A DNA stretch of 64,000 nucleotides. Origin: Murimonas intestini. Its GTDB lineage: Bacteria; Bacillota; Clostridia; Lachnospirales; Lachnospiraceae. The position numbers and the translations under genes are program-made. Location: NCBI GenBank assembly GCA_003148945.1, contig QGGY01000001.1, positions 434,001 through 498,000 of the forward strand, given 5' to 3'. Shown piece by piece: positions 17,034-26,784 of the stretch. Position 1 is the stretch's first letter; each line of letters begins with the position of its first letter. The notes under the pieces are model-generated. The model was given only the letters and a program-made list of their open reading frames with translations, had not been told where the DNA came from and did not search any database.

Positions 17034-17762
17034 ATGTCTGGACATTCAAAATTCGCAAATATCAAGCACAAAAAAGAGAAAAATGATGCGGCAAAGGGAA
17101 AGATATTTACTATCATCGGCCGTGAACTGGCAGTGGCAGTAAAAGAAGGAGGGGCAGATCCTGACAACAACAGCAGGCTCCGTGACGTTATCGCAAAGGC
17201 AAAGGCAAATAACATGCCAAATGACACTATAGACAGAGGCATTAAAAAGGCTGCCGGGGATGCAGGATCCGTGAATTATGAGTATGTATCATATGAGGGC
17301 TATGGCCCAAGTGGGATCGCTATAATCGTGGATGCTCTGACAGATAATAAGAACCGTACTGCCGCAAATGTGAGAAGTGCATTTACAAAGGGGAGCGGAA
17401 GCATTGGTACTCAGGGCTGCGTATCTTATATGTTTGATAAAAAAGGACAGATCATTATTGATAAAGAAGAGTGTGAGATGGATGCTGACGATCTGATGAT
17501 GCTGGCGCTGGATGCGGGAGCAGAAGACTTTTCTGAGGAAGAGGACAGCTATGAGGTGATAACAGATCCGGACGATTTTTCAGTTGTGAGGGAGGCTCTG
17601 GAAAAGGCCGGCATTCCCATGGCTGAAGCAGAGGTAACCATGATTCCCCAGAATTATGTGGAGCTGACAGATGAAAATGCTGTAAAGAACCTGCAGAGGA
17701 CACTTGACCTGTTGGATGAAGATGATGATGTACAGAATGTATATCACAACTGGGATGAATAA
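17034..17762 (+). CDS. YebC/PmpR family protein
   Basis: 242 residues beginning [20 protein letters not shown], the conserved start of the YebC/TACO1 family, followed by [25 protein letters not shown] and a C-terminal domain with [17 protein letters not shown]. Members are annotated as transcription regulators, but YebC and TACO1 are now also known to act in translation, including relief of ribosome stalling. AAGGAG lies upstream of the ATG. The length is usual for the family. It is in tandem with a CFI-box protein 33 nt downstream, perhaps one transcript ending at the terminator at 18593. Confidence 0.92.
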   Translation: MSGHSKFANIKHKKEKNDAAKGKIFTIIGRELAVAVKEGGADPDNNSRLRDVIAKAKANNMPNDTIDRGIKKAAGDAGSVNYEYVSYEGYGPSGIAIIVDALTDNKNRTAANVRSAFTKGSGSIGTQGCVSYMFDKKGQIIIDKEECEMDADDLMMLALDAGAEDFSEEEDSYEVITDPDDFSVVREALEKAGIPMAEAEVTMIPQNYVELTDENAVKNLQRTLDLLDEDDDVQNVYHNWDE

Positions 17763-17795
17763 TAGTAACTGAGACATCCGATAGGGAGGAAGCGT

Positions 17796-18566
17796 ATGAA
17801 TTTTTATACAGTAGGTATTGAAGGCATGCCCCGGCTGCTGCTGGAAATAGAAGCACCCATGGAGAATTTCAGGAAGAATACATATGAGGGAGCATTTAAG
17901 AAATACTATGAGAAAAACCTCGTGACCTATGACGCGATTGAAAATGGATATCTGTCCGTGATAGATAAGGAACAGTTTCTAGAAAACATGGCGAATGCCC
18001 TTGTGGATGCCGCAGGGGATAAGGTATACGGCCTTCCGAAAAAAAGCCAGCAGGAAAAGCTGCTGGTAGATTACAATATCAGTATGGCAGTCTATGTGCT
18101 GCCGGCCGTACTGGAATTTAAAGGGGAATCTTCTGAGAAGCTGGCGGATAAGCTGGTCAAAGCGTGGAAGAAAAAGTTTCCCAAGACAAATATCCAGGCT
18201 TCCGAATACGAGAATATTGAAAAAGGCTTCCACAAAAAATGGTGCTATATCACTACAGCAGTCTGTGAAAGCTTTGGAAAGCCGGATGACTGCTATGAAC
18301 TGACGCTGCTGCGCAATTACAGGGACAATTTCCTGATGGGCCAGCCGGACGGGGAAGCTGTGATCAAGGAATATTATGACGTGGCCCCCACTATTGTAAA
18401 GCATATCAATAAGCGTAAAAACCATGATGAAATATACAAGGATGTCTGGAATGAATATCTCAGGCCGTGTATCCAAATGATTGAAGAAAACGAGAACAGC
18501 AGATGCAAGGATCTTTATATCAGGATGGTCAGGGAATTAAAGGAAAAATATTTTTACTTAAACTAG
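17796..18566 (+). CDS. CFI-box-like C-terminal domain protein, function unknown
   Basis: 256 residues, soluble, with no recognised enzyme domain. Near residues 150-176 there is WCYITTAVCESFGKPDDCYE followed by LTLLRNYRDNF, with Cys150, Cys157 and Cys166. This is the hallmark of the short uncharacterised domain called the CFI-box, which is found at the C-terminal end of otherwise unrelated bacterial proteins. The N-terminal 140 residues are helical and charged (for example KKSQQEKLLVDYN and KLVKAWKKKFPK) and match nothing I know. AGGAGG precedes the ATG. A strong terminator ends the unit. The conserved Cys suggest metal or lipid attachment, but that is speculation. Confidence 0.75.
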   Translation: MNFYTVGIEGMPRLLLEIEAPMENFRKNTYEGAFKKYYEKNLVTYDAIENGYLSVIDKEQFLENMANALVDAAGDKVYGLPKKSQQEKLLVDYNISMAVYVLPAVLEFKGESSEKLADKLVKAWKKKFPKTNIQASEYENIEKGFHKKWCYITTAVCESFGKPDDCYELTLLRNYRDNFLMGQPDGEAVIKEYYDVAPTIVKHINKRKNHDEIYKDVWNEYLRPCIQMIEENENSRCKDLYIRMVRELKEKYFYLN

Positions 18567-18592
18567 AATTAGCAGAATGATTCATACAAATG

Positions 18593-18636
18593 AGGAACCT
18601 GTCACATCAAGAGGGATGTTGAGGTTCCTTTTTTGT
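18593..18636 (+). terminator. intrinsic terminator after the CFI-box gene
   Basis: The outer arms AGGAACCT and AGGTTCCT and the inner arms ACATC and GATGT form a long interrupted stem, followed by a T-rich run (TTCCTTTTTTG). Confidence 0.85.
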
Positions 18637-18704
18637 TCTGTACCCTGGTTTAGAATCAGATATTTCAGGGCATGATAAGGAAAAAAAGTAAAGGAGCCTT
18701 TAAA

Positions 18705-19469
18705 ATGTCTGATATGAAAAGAATGATCCTGGAAGAAGACTATGAAGCAGCCAGGGATGATAATAAGGAAAATGCCGCGCAGGAAAAAGAAAAAAAGGAA
18801 GAACAGAGAGAGGAGATCAGGGAATTCGGACAGCTTTCGCTTAACCATAAGATACACCTCTTAAGTGTGATAGGAGAGATAGAGGGACATGAGTGCCTTT
18901 CCTCGAATGCCAAGACAACAAAGTACGAACATGTGCTGCCGCAGCTGGCTGCAATTGAGGACAGCAATGAAGTGGAAGGTCTGCTGGTGCTGCTCAATAC
19001 AGTAGGCGGTGACGTGGAAGCAGGCCTGGCCATCGCTGAGATGATCGCATCCCTCAGCAAACCCACCGTCTCACTCGTGCTGGGAGGCAGCCACTCCATA
19101 GGGGGACCTATTGCAGTCTCCACAGACTATTCTTATATTGTCAAGACAGGGACAATGGTGATCCATCCTGTGAGGATGAATGGAATGGTGATAGGGGCGC
19201 CCCAGACTTATGATTATTTTAAGCAGATGCAGGACAGGATCCTCGGCTTTATGGCAGATCACAGCAGGGCCAACAGAGAGCGCCTGGAGGAGCTTATGCT
19301 GAACACCGGCATGCTCACAAAAGACCTGGGGACGATCCTGGTAGGAGATGATGCTGTGCGGGAAGGGCTTATCAACGAAGTAGGGGGAATAAAAGAAGCC
19401 CTTGGGAAACTTAACAGCATGATAATAGAGAATAAGAGCAGGAAAAATAAAGGGACAGACGAAGAATAG
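18705..19469 (+). CDS. ClpP-like serine protease, TepA type
   Basis: 254 residues from the ATG at 18705, which has AGGAG 8 nt before it; the frame extends upstream to 18672. The first 40 residues are highly charged ([19 protein letters not shown]). The ClpP/crotonase-fold core follows, with the nucleophile Ser131 in GGSHSIGG and the base His154 in MVIHPVR. This fits the Bacillus TepA (translocation-enhancing) branch, which lacks a Clp ATPase partner and is thought to clear signal peptides or assist export. Gene order supports it: in Bacillus tepA also precedes the spoIIIE/ftsK DNA translocase. Here uppP lies between them. Confidence 0.87.
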   Translation: MSDMKRMILEEDYEAARDDNKENAAQEKEKKEEQREEIREFGQLSLNHKIHLLSVIGEIEGHECLSSNAKTTKYEHVLPQLAAIEDSNEVEGLLVLLNTVGGDVEAGLAIAEMIASLSKPTVSLVLGGSHSIGGPIAVSTDYSYIVKTGTMVIHPVRMNGMVIGAPQTYDYFKQMQDRILGFMADHSRANRERLEELMLNTGMLTKDLGTILVGDDAVREGLINEVGGIKEALGKLNSMIIENKSRKNKGTDEE

Positions 19470-19560
19470 AAGAGCGATCCAAAGGGCGGAGAGCGCCTGC
19501 GCATACAGAACAGACAATAGCAGATATTGTCGAAAGAAGAAACCTTTCCTCAGAAAAGAT

Positions 19561-19589
19561 TTGTATATCTCGAATGAGTGTGCTATAAT
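19561..19589 (+). promoter_or_regulatory. sigma-A promoter for uppP-ftsK
   Basis: TTGTAT (19561-19566), a 17-nt spacer and an exact TATAAT (19584-19589). Upstream, GACAATA and TATTGTC (19513-19531, 5-nt loop) form a small hairpin after the tepA-like gene; it has no T run. Confidence 0.72.
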
Positions 19590-19652
19590 GTTGAGAGATA
19601 TCAGGTATTTTAACAGTTTTCGGCTTTCATGCCGGAAACGAGGAGGGAAGGC

Positions 19653-20531
19653 ATGTCAGTTTTACAGTCCATATTTTTAGGCATCGTGCAGGGAATAACG
19701 GAATTCCTGCCAGTGAGCAGTTCCGGACACCTTGCCATATTACAGAATATTTTTAATATCAACACAGAAGGCGGACTTTTATTTGATGTCATGCTCCATG
19801 TGGGTACATTAATTGCAGTATGTGTAGTATATTGGAAGGATCTGTGGAGGATGATCCGTGAGGCAGTCTGGATCTGCGCCGATCTTTTCCACAATCTGAA
19901 GACCTGGCTGAATAACCGCAAATATGACCAGGCTCTGAGATACAGAAAGATAGTAAAGAATAATTACAGAAAATTTGTTGTGCTTGTCATCCTGTCTACT
20001 ATCCCAACAGGGATAATAGGGTATGTTGGCAGGCATCTTGTCAGTGTCGCCGGTGCGACATTGATAGTTCCAGGTGTATGCCTTATACTGACAGGTGTGC
20101 TTCTGATAGTGGCAGACATATCGGAAGACGGCCATAAGGTGCCAAAGGACGTGAGTTATTCCAATGGCTTCATAATTGGTATATGCCAGGGTATCTCTAC
20201 GCTTCCGGGCCTTTCACGCTCAGGGACCACGATCGCTGCCTGCATTATGAGCGGATTTGACAGGAAGTTTGCTGTCAAATACTCATTCATCATGTCTATT
20301 CCTGCCATTTTAGGTGCGGCAGTGCTGGAACTGAAGGATATAGGCAGTGAGGCTGTCACCCCGGGACTGGTGGGGACTTATTTTGCCGGTGCTGTGGCTG
20401 CCGGCCTTGTAGGGTATGTCTGCATTAAGACTATGCTTGTAGTAGTCCGTAAAAAGAAATTTAAAGGTTTTGCAATTTACTGCTTTATAATAGGCATTAT
20501 GGCAATTGCAGGACATTTCATCATTTATTAA
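19653..20531 (+). CDS. uppP: undecaprenyl-diphosphatase
   Basis: 292 residues, an all-membrane protein of the BacA/UppP family. The active-site motif 1 is QGITEFLPVSSSGHLA (residues 13-28, with Glu17) and motif 2 is GLSRSGTTIAACI. It removes a phosphate from undecaprenyl pyrophosphate, recycling the lipid carrier for cell wall synthesis; extra dose gives bacitracin resistance. I chose the ATG at 19653, seven bases after AGGAGG; the frame is open from 19629. An insertion rich in charged residues (LWRMIREAVWICADLFHNLKTW) sits between the first membrane segments, as in many Firmicute versions. It is followed 14 nt later by ftsK. Confidence 0.93.
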   Translation: MSVLQSIFLGIVQGITEFLPVSSSGHLAILQNIFNINTEGGLLFDVMLHVGTLIAVCVVYWKDLWRMIREAVWICADLFHNLKTWLNNRKYDQALRYRKIVKNNYRKFVVLVILSTIPTGIIGYVGRHLVSVAGATLIVPGVCLILTGVLLIVADISEDGHKVPKDVSYSNGFIIGICQGISTLPGLSRSGTTIAACIMSGFDRKFAVKYSFIMSIPAILGAAVLELKDIGSEAVTPGLVGTYFAGAVAAGLVGYVCIKTMLVVVRKKKFKGFAIYCFIIGIMAIAGHFIIY

Positions 20532-20545
20532 GGGGAGATTCATTG

Positions 20546-23515
20546 ATGGCTGTAGAAGCAAAGGGGAATAATAGTACAGCGAGAAAAACAGCAACGAAAA
20601 CAGCAGAAAAGAAGGCACCAACATCGAAGAAGACAACAGCAGCGAAAAGCAGCGCAGGCAGGAAGAGTCAGACAGGAACGAGAAAGGCAGCCGCTTCAAA
20701 CAGGGGGAGGAAGCCGGCGGCCAAAAAAGATACCATGTTAAGGGACGAGATCCTGTTATGGGTAGTTCTGGCAGCGTCTATTATCATTCTGATAAGCAAT
20801 TTTGGTTTCGGCGGGTTTGCAGGAGATGCAATCAGTGATTTTTGTTTTGGACTGTTTGGATTTGTAGCATATCTGCTGCCGTTCGTATTATTTTTCACGG
20901 TGGCTTTTGCATTGTCGAATAAAGGAAACAGAATCGCCTGGCTGAAGACAGGCGCTGTTTTTTTGTTGCTCATAAGCTGCAGTGCGATTTTTGAGCTGAT
21001 AGTGAATAAGTTTGACGGTACCAGAAAGATCATGGACTTCTATAACATGAGTTCACAGTACAAGACAGGCGGAGGGCTTATAGGAGGCCTTCTGTGCAAG
21101 GCTTTCTGCCCGGCTCTCGGCTTGGTGGGGGCATATGTCATACTGGTGGTCCTTGCGCTGATCTCAGTGGTGCTGATCACAGAGCGTTCGCTGTTTGCAA
21201 AGATGCACACAAGTACAACAAAAGTTTATGACAGTGCGAAAAAGGATGCTGCCAGAAGGAAAGAAAAAGCAGCGATCCGCAGGGAAGAGGCTGAGCTTAA
21301 AAGACAAAAAAGGCTGGAAGAAGACCGTATACGTCTGGAACAGGAAAAAGCGAATTTTGAAAAATTCCAGGAGCTGCGCCTTGATAAAAAGGTCACAGGC
21401 GTCATTCTTGATACATCTATAAAAGACGGAGGAAGGAAGAAAGAGGATCTCCATGAAGTCGGGGCGCCTTCGTCAGGGGCAAAGATCGAAGAATTCCCGG
21501 TTCAGGAGGGTGGTCCGTCTATACCTGATATTTTCGGCATTTATAAGGCAGAAGAGATCATGAAGAAAAAGGGCACAAAGAAGGTGCGGGATTTCCAGAC
21601 AAAGGCCTCATCAGTAAAGGTGCCTGATGAACTGAGAGGTGAACTTGACTGGCAGGAGGAGACAGACAGCTCCATGGACCTGGCAGCAATAGCTTCAGAG
21701 ATAAAGATAGAGGGTCTGGGGGGAAGCGCGGAGGACTCAGCGTATTCAGCCCCCCAGCCTGATGAACAGCCGCCTTTGTTTGAAGAACCAGCATTTAAAG
21801 AACCGGCATATAAAGAACCAGTTTTTAAAGATCCTGTCTCAGAGGAGGGTATATTTGCTGAACCTTTATCTGAAGGGCCTGCAGGCGGCGGGAAAGCGGC
21901 ACGGACAGATGCCGCAGAGACTGGGGCAGTTTCAGAAATGAAGAATCCCAGGAGGGAGAAGGCAAACCCGAAATCATCCAGGGCGGAGCAGGAAGCAGAG
22001 CTTGCCAGTGTGGAGGCGGAGATCCTGGAGAGTGAGCAGGAAGTAAAACCTGAATATGTATTCCCGCCCATTGATCTGCTGAAAAAGCCAAGACGCACAA
22101 AAGGCAGCAATATAGAGCGTGAACTCAGGGAGACTGCTGTGAAGCTGCAGCAGACGCTCCATAACTTCGGAGTGAATGTGACAGTGTCAAATGTCAGCTG
22201 CGGTCCGGCAGTGACGCGCTATGAGCTGACGCCTGAGCAGGGCGTTAAGGTAAGCCGCATCGTGAATCTGGCTGATGACATCAAACTGAATCTGGCTGCA
22301 GCAGACATACGTATAGAGGCGCCTATCCCGGGCAAGGCAGCCGTGGGCATAGAAGTGCCAAACCACGAAAATACTGCTGTTCCCCTCAGAGAACTTCTGG
22401 ATACTGATGAATTTAAGAATTTTCCGTCCAGCCTGGCCTTTGCGGTGGGCAAGGATATCGGAGGAAAAGTTGTGGTTACAGATATTGCCAAGATGCCCCA
22501 TCTGCTCATAGCAGGCGCCACAGGCTCTGGAAAATCTGTATGTATCAATACAATCATCATGAGTATTCTGTATAAGGCGGATCCTGAGGATGTTAAGCTT
22601 ATTATGATCGACCCGAAGGTGGTGGAGCTGAGTGTCTATAACGGAATCCCTCATCTTTTCATACCGGTAGTCACAGATCCTAAGAAAGCAGCGGGAGCGC
22701 TGAACTGGGGAGTGGCGGAGATGACAGAACGCTATCAGAAGTTCGCAGAATATAATGTAAGGGATCTGAAGGGGTATAATGCGAAGATCGAAGCAATAAA
22801 GGATATAGAGGACGAAAACAAACCAAAGAAGCTGCCACAGATCGTTATAATTGTAGACGAGCTTGCAGACCTGATGATGGTGGCGCCGGGGGAGGTGGAG
22901 GATTCTATCTGCCGTCTGGCCCAGTTGGCAAGGGCAGCAGGCATACACCTGATCATTGCTACCCAGAGGCCGTCTGTAAATGTCATCACAGGGCTTATCA
23001 AAGCAAATATGCCTTCCAGGATAGCTTTTTCAGTATCCTCAGGCGTGGATTCCAGGACGATCATAGATATGAATGGAGCTGAGAAGCTTCTGGGCAAGGG
23101 CGATATGCTTTTCTATCCCCAGGGGTACCAGAAACCTGCCAGAGTGCAGGGAGCATTTGTAAGCGATTCAGAGGTTGGTGCCGTAGTGGAATTCCTGACC
23201 CAGAAAAATGATATAACAGCGTACAGCAGAGAGATCGAGGAGCAGATCAGTAAAGTCCAGCAGGCAGCGGACCAGACCGGGGGAAGCTCTGAGGTAGACG
23301 CATATTTTGCGGAAGCAGGTAAATTCATTATAGAGAAAGACAAGGCGTCTATCGGCATGCTCCAGAGAGTATTCAAAATAGGCTTCAACAGGGCCGCCAG
23401 AATTATGGACCAGCTCTCTGACGCAGGGGTAGTGGGACCGGAAGAGGGGACAAAGCCCAGGAAGGTGCTTATGTCTCAGGAAGAGTTTGAACAGTATATC
23501 GAAGAATACGTCTGA
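20546..23515 (+). CDS. FtsK/SpoIIIE-type DNA translocase
   Basis: 989 residues. A very Lys/Ala/Thr-rich, histone-like tail (1-55) precedes four membrane segments (about 65-215). A charged coiled coil (230-270) and a disordered linker to about 510 follow. The linker has short repeats of the form EPAFKEPAYKEPVFKDPV. The motor has Walker A GATGSGKSV and Walker B IVIIVDELADLM, and the C-terminal winged-helix gamma domain contains MLQRVFKIGFNRAARIMDQL. It pumps chromosomal DNA through the division or sporulation septum. The ATG at 20546 directly follows a TTG in the same frame. Whether it is the vegetative FtsK or SpoIIIE form cannot be decided here. Confidence 0.93.
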   Translation: MAVEAKGNNSTARKTATKTAEKKAPTSKKTTAAKSSAGRKSQTGTRKAAASNRGRKPAAKKDTMLRDEILLWVVLAASIIILISNFGFGGFAGDAISDFCFGLFGFVAYLLPFVLFFTVAFALSNKGNRIAWLKTGAVFLLLISCSAIFELIVNKFDGTRKIMDFYNMSSQYKTGGGLIGGLLCKAFCPALGLVGAYVILVVLALISVVLITERSLFAKMHTSTTKVYDSAKKDAARRKEKAAIRREEAELKRQKRLEEDRIRLEQEKANFEKFQELRLDKKVTGVILDTSIKDGGRKKEDLHEVGAPSSGAKIEEFPVQEGGPSIPDIFGIYKAEEIMKKKGTKKVRDFQTKASSVKVPDELRGELDWQEETDSSMDLAAIASEIKIEGLGGSAEDSAYSAPQPDEQPPLFEEPAFKEPAYKEPVFKDPVSEEGIFAEPLSEGPAGGGKAARTDAAETGAVSEMKNPRREKANPKSSRAEQEAELASVEAEILESEQEVKPEYVFPPIDLLKKPRRTKGSNIERELRETAVKLQQTLHNFGVNVTVSNVSCGPAVTRYELTPEQGVKVSRIVNLADDIKLNLAAADIRIEAPIPGKAAVGIEVPNHENTAVPLRELLDTDEFKNFPSSLAFAVGKDIGGKVVVTDIAKMPHLLIAGATGSGKSVCINTIIMSILYKADPEDVKLIMIDPKVVELSVYNGIPHLFIPVVTDPKKAAGALNWGVAEMTERYQKFAEYNVRDLKGYNAKIEAIKDIEDENKPKKLPQIVIIVDELADLMMVAPGEVEDSICRLAQLARAAGIHLIIATQRPSVNVITGLIKANMPSRIAFSVSSGVDSRTIIDMNGAEKLLGKGDMLFYPQGYQKPARVQGAFVSDSEVGAVVEFLTQKNDITAYSREIEEQISKVQQAADQTGGSSEVDAYFAEAGKFIIEKDKASIGMLQRVFKIGFNRAARIMDQLSDAGVVGPEEGTKPRKVLMSQEEFEQYIEEYV

Positions 23516-23539
23516 TTAGTTATGCAGCTTAAAAACCTA

Positions 23540-23568
23540 TTGAAATTTCAGATAGTTTGTCTTATACT
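23540..23568 (+). promoter_or_regulatory. sigma-A promoter for nfnAB
   Basis: TTGAAA (23540-23545), a 17-nt spacer and TATACT (23563-23568), followed by a 60-nt leader to the ATG at 23629. Confidence 0.72.
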
Positions 23569-23628
23569 AATAAGCAAGCTTAAAGATTGAAATAACTGAA
23601 ATATCTTACAAATAGCAGGAGGAAAGCC

Positions 23629-24519
23629 ATGTACAAGATCAAGAAAGCCGAAAAGCTGACCGGTCCTAATTACCTTATGGTAGTGGAAGCACCGAGGATA
23701 GCAAAGCATTGTCTCCCGGGACAATTCATCATCGCAAAGGAGGATGAAAAGGGAGAAAGGATTCCATTGACAATCTGTGATTACGACAGGGAGGAGGGAA
23801 CGATCACCATCGTATTCCAGCCAATTGGAGCATCCACAGAAAAGTTTACGAGATTAAAAGCAGGAGATTCCTTCAGAGACTTTGTAGGTCCGCTGGGAAA
23901 ACCATCTGAGCTGTGTACAGATGACCTGGAAGAAGTGAAGAAGAAAAAAATTCTCTTTGTGGCAGGCGGAGTAGGCGCTGCCCCGGTATATCCACAGGTT
24001 AAGTGGCTTCACGAGCATGGCATTGAAGCAGATGTCATCATCGGAGGGCGTACAAAGGAGCTGATCCTTCTTGAAGACGAGATGAAGGCAGTGGCTGGAA
24101 ATGTATATATTACAACAGACGACGGTTCTTACGGCAGGACAGGCGTGGTAACAAAAGTGATAGAGGACCTTGTCCAGAATGAAGGAAAATCATATGATCT
24201 CTGTGTTGCCATCGGTCCTATGATCATGATGAAATTCACCTGCATGACAACAAAGAAGCTGAATATCCCGACAGTCGTCAGCATGAACCCGATCATGGTA
24301 GACGGGACAGGAATGTGCGGCGCATGCCGTCTGACAGTAGGGGATGAGGTGAAGTTCGCCTGTGTGGACGGACCGGAATTTGATGGACATCTTATCGACT
24401 TCGATGCAGCGATGAAGAGGCAGATGATGTATAAGACAGAAGAGGGAAGAGCGCTCCTGAAGGTTCGCGAGGGAGACACACATCACGGCGGATGTGGAAA
24501 TTGCGGAGGTGACGAATAA
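23629..24519 (+). CDS. NADH-dependent ferredoxin:NADP oxidoreductase subunit A (NfnA-like)
   Basis: 296 residues of the ferredoxin-NADP reductase/dihydroorotate dehydrogenase electron-transfer family. An N-terminal FAD domain (1-100) precedes an NAD domain with LFVAGGVGAAPVYPQ and VAIGPMIMM. A [2Fe-2S]-type Cys cluster lies at MVDGTGMCGACRLTV and FACVDGPEFDGHLID. The C-terminus is Cys- and His-rich (HHGGCGNCGG). With NfnB it forms the electron-bifurcating complex that couples reduced ferredoxin and NADH to NADPH formation. Its stop overlaps the next ATG by one base (TAATG), so the two are translationally coupled. Sulfide dehydrogenase subunit is an older name for the same pair. Confidence 0.88.
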   Translation: MYKIKKAEKLTGPNYLMVVEAPRIAKHCLPGQFIIAKEDEKGERIPLTICDYDREEGTITIVFQPIGASTEKFTRLKAGDSFRDFVGPLGKPSELCTDDLEEVKKKKILFVAGGVGAAPVYPQVKWLHEHGIEADVIIGGRTKELILLEDEMKAVAGNVYITTDDGSYGRTGVVTKVIEDLVQNEGKSYDLCVAIGPMIMMKFTCMTTKKLNIPTVVSMNPIMVDGTGMCGACRLTVGDEVKFACVDGPEFDGHLIDFDAAMKRQMMYKTEEGRALLKVREGDTHHGGCGNCGGDE

Positions 24520-25910
24520 TGGCTGATGTATTAAAAAAGGTTCCGGTAAGGGAGCAGGCGCCAAAGGTGAGAGCTGCAAACTTTGAGGAAGTATGTTTAG
24601 GATATAATAAAGAAGAGGCTATGGAAGAGGCAGCGCGCTGCATTAATTGTAAAAATGCAAAATGTGTCGGCGGATGTCCTGTATCCATCAATATACCGGC
24701 ATTTATCCATGAGGTGAAGGAAGGAAATATTGAAGAGGCTTATAAGATTATTTCAGAGTCAAGCGCACTTCCGGCTATTTGCGGCCGTGTATGTCCTCAG
24801 GAGAGCCAGTGTGAAGGAAAATGTATCCGCGGTATTAAAGGCGAGCCTGTATCTATCGGAAAGCTTGAGCGTTTTGTGGCAGACTGGGCAAGAGAAAATG
24901 GAATCAAACCTCCGGCGCCTGCAGCAGCAAACGGCCGCAAGGTAGCTGTCATCGGTTCAGGACCTGCAGGCCTTACATGTGCAGGAGATCTGGCAAAGCT
25001 TGGATATGATGTCACGATTTTTGAAGCGCTCCATGAGCCGGGCGGTGTGCTTGTCTATGGTATCCCGGAATTCCGTCTTCCGAAGAACAAGGTTGTTGCT
25101 GCGGAAGTAGAGAATGTTAAATCTCTGGGCGTCAAGATTGAGACGAATGTCATAATAGGCAAATCTACTACAATAGATGAACTGCTTAATGATGAAGGAT
25201 TTGAGGCTGTTTTCATCGGTTCCGGAGCAGGACTCCCCATGTTTATGGGAATCCCGGGGGAGAATGCAAACGGTGTGTTCTCTGCCAATGAATATCTGAC
25301 AAGAAATAACCTGATGAAGGCATTTCTGGATGATTATGATACACCTATCGCAAGAGGCAAAAAAGTGGCGGTTGTCGGCGGCGGAAACGTTGCTATGGAT
25401 GCTGCCAGAACAGCTCTGCGTCTCGGCGCTGAGGTACATATCGTCTACAGAAGAAGTGAGGCGGAGCTTCCGGCCAGGGTGGAGGAAGTACATCATGCAA
25501 AAGAAGAAGGCGTGATCATGGATCTCCTGACAAATCCTGTGGAGATTCTTGTAGATGAGAATGATGCTGTAAAGGGCATGAAATGTGTCCGCATGGAGCT
25601 GGGTGAGCCGGATGCTTCAGGAAGAAGGCGTCCTGTGGAGATCCCAGGTTCTGAGTTCGAGATGGAACTGGATACAGTTATCATGTCCTTGGGAACCTCA
25701 CCGAATCCTCTTATCTCTTCCACAACAATAGGACTTGACATTAATAAACGTAAATGTATCATTGCTGATGAAGAGACAGGAAAAACTTCCAAAGAAGGCG
25801 TATATGCAGGCGGAGATGCCGTGACAGGAGCTGCTACAGTAATCCTGGCTATGGGTGCAGGCAAAGCTGCAGCGAAAGGGATCCACGAATTTCTTTCTGA
25901 TAAAAAATGA
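24519..25910 (+). CDS. NADPH-binding flavoprotein subunit NfnB / glutamate synthase small-subunit family
   Basis: 463 residues. An N-terminal double 4Fe-4S region (CINCKNAKCVGGCPVSINIP, then CGRVCPQESQCEGKC) precedes an FAD Rossmann motif VIGSGPAGLTCAGDLA, an NADPH site VVGGGNVAMDAART and a final FAD-binding VYAGGDAVTGAATVILAMGAGK. Such proteins are often named GltA or GltD. Being immediately fused in operon to the NfnA gene makes the bifurcating NADPH-forming enzyme the better call, and no large glutamate synthase subunit is near. NADPH supply fits the neighbouring NADP isocitrate dehydrogenase and biosynthetic genes. A weak hairpin follows at 25921. Confidence 0.9.
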   Translation: MADVLKKVPVREQAPKVRAANFEEVCLGYNKEEAMEEAARCINCKNAKCVGGCPVSINIPAFIHEVKEGNIEEAYKIISESSALPAICGRVCPQESQCEGKCIRGIKGEPVSIGKLERFVADWARENGIKPPAPAAANGRKVAVIGSGPAGLTCAGDLAKLGYDVTIFEALHEPGGVLVYGIPEFRLPKNKVVAAEVENVKSLGVKIETNVIIGKSTTIDELLNDEGFEAVFIGSGAGLPMFMGIPGENANGVFSANEYLTRNNLMKAFLDDYDTPIARGKKVAVVGGGNVAMDAARTALRLGAEVHIVYRRSEAELPARVEEVHHAKEEGVIMDLLTNPVEILVDENDAVKGMKCVRMELGEPDASGRRRPVEIPGSEFEMELDTVIMSLGTSPNPLISSTTIGLDINKRKCIIADEETGKTSKEGVYAGGDAVTGAATVILAMGAGKAAAKGIHEFLSDKK

Positions 25911-25920
25911 TATTATAAGC

Positions 25921-25946
25921 AGGATGCCGTGATTTCATGGCATCCT
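25921..25946 (+). terminator. hairpin after nfnB
   Basis: The perfect arms AGGATGCC and GGCATCCT enclose a 10-nt loop and are followed by GTTGTTG rather than a clean T run. It is a probable weak or partial terminator before the small gene at 25999. Confidence 0.55.
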
Positions 25947-25998
25947 GTTGTTGAATCTATACACCTGCGTCAATCTGAATTTTAGGAGGAATATAGAA

Positions 25999-26307
25999 AT
26001 GGTAAAACATATAGTGTTATGGAAATTTCAGGAACAGCTTGACCCGCAGCAGAGAAAAGAAGCGGGTGAGAAAATGAGAGAGATCCTGGAACCACTGAAA
26101 GAAGTGATCCCGGGTGTGATCTCCCTTAGAATTGAAACGGACAGCCTGGATGGCAGCAACAGAGATGTTATGCTGTTTGGGGAGTATGAGTCGGAGGAGG
26201 CGCTTAATAATTATGCAGTTCATCCGGCACATGTGGAGGCAGGAAAATATGTCAGGAGCGTGACGTGTGAACGGGCATGCTTTGATTACCAGGTCCGGGA
26301 AGGATGA
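25999..26307 (+). CDS. Dabb (stress-responsive A/B barrel) domain protein
   Basis: 102 residues. [10 protein letters not shown] at the N-terminus, [29 protein letters not shown] and the ending [14 protein letters not shown] are the hallmarks of the dimeric alpha-beta barrel (Dabb) family. The ATG at 25999 has AGGAGGA 8 nt upstream; the frame is open from 25948 but without a site. Members bind small hydrophobic or phenolic ligands in some organisms, but the bacterial ones are mostly uncharacterised. The stop codon overlaps the rlmH start (ATGA), so the two are coupled. The biochemical role is not known. Confidence 0.88.
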   Translation: MVKHIVLWKFQEQLDPQQRKEAGEKMREILEPLKEVIPGVISLRIETDSLDGSNRDVMLFGEYESEEALNNYAVHPAHVEAGKYVRSVTCERACFDYQVREG

Positions 26308-26783
26308 GGATATCAGTTATAGCTGTCGGCAGGATAAAAGAAAAATATTTGACGGAAGCCATAAAAGAGTACAGCAAAAGACTCGGCCGGTACTGCAGGC
26401 TGGATATAACAGAGCTGGCTGATGAAAAGACGCCTGATAAGGCCAGCCCCCTGGAGGCAGAGCAGATAAAAGCCAGGGAAGGGGAGCGGATACTCAAAAG
26501 CATCCGGGATAATTCTTACGTAATAGCGCTGGCGATCCAGGGCCAGAAAATGACATCTGAAAAATTTGCGGAGATGGTAGAGAAGTTGGGAGTAAACGGA
26601 GAAAGCCATCTCACTTTTGTCATAGGCGGGTCCCTGGGGCTGCACGGGGATGTCCTGAAGCGGGCAGCCTGCCTGCTCAGTTTTTCTGATATGACATTCC
26701 CGCACCAGCTGATGCGGGTTATTCTGCTTGAACAGATCTACAGGGCATACCGCATCAATTCAAACGAGCCATATCATAAATAA
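26304..26783 (+). CDS. rlmH: 23S rRNA (pseudouridine1915-N3)-methyltransferase RlmH
   Basis: 159 residues, the usual length. It is a SPOUT-fold methyltransferase with the N-terminal [16 protein letters not shown], the SAM-knot sequences [15 protein letters not shown] and [26 protein letters not shown], and the characteristic ending NEPYHK. It methylates pseudouridine 1915 in helix 69 of 23S rRNA on assembled ribosomes. The start is an ATGA overlap with the Dabb gene. A hairpin follows just after the stop. Confidence 0.96.
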   Translation: MRISVIAVGRIKEKYLTEAIKEYSKRLGRYCRLDITELADEKTPDKASPLEAEQIKAREGERILKSIRDNSYVIALAIQGQKMTSEKFAEMVEKLGVNGESHLTFVIGGSLGLHGDVLKRAACLLSFSDMTFPHQLMRVILLEQIYRAYRINSNEPYHK

Positions 26784-26784
26784 T

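Noticed and set aside
21541-22110. 189-codon Ser/Gly-rich minus-strand frame
   Set aside because: Mirror of the low-complexity linker in the ftsK protein; no start signal.
22187-22948. 253-codon open frame on the minus strand
   Set aside because: Opposite the motor domain of ftsK; shadow frame without a recognisable domain.
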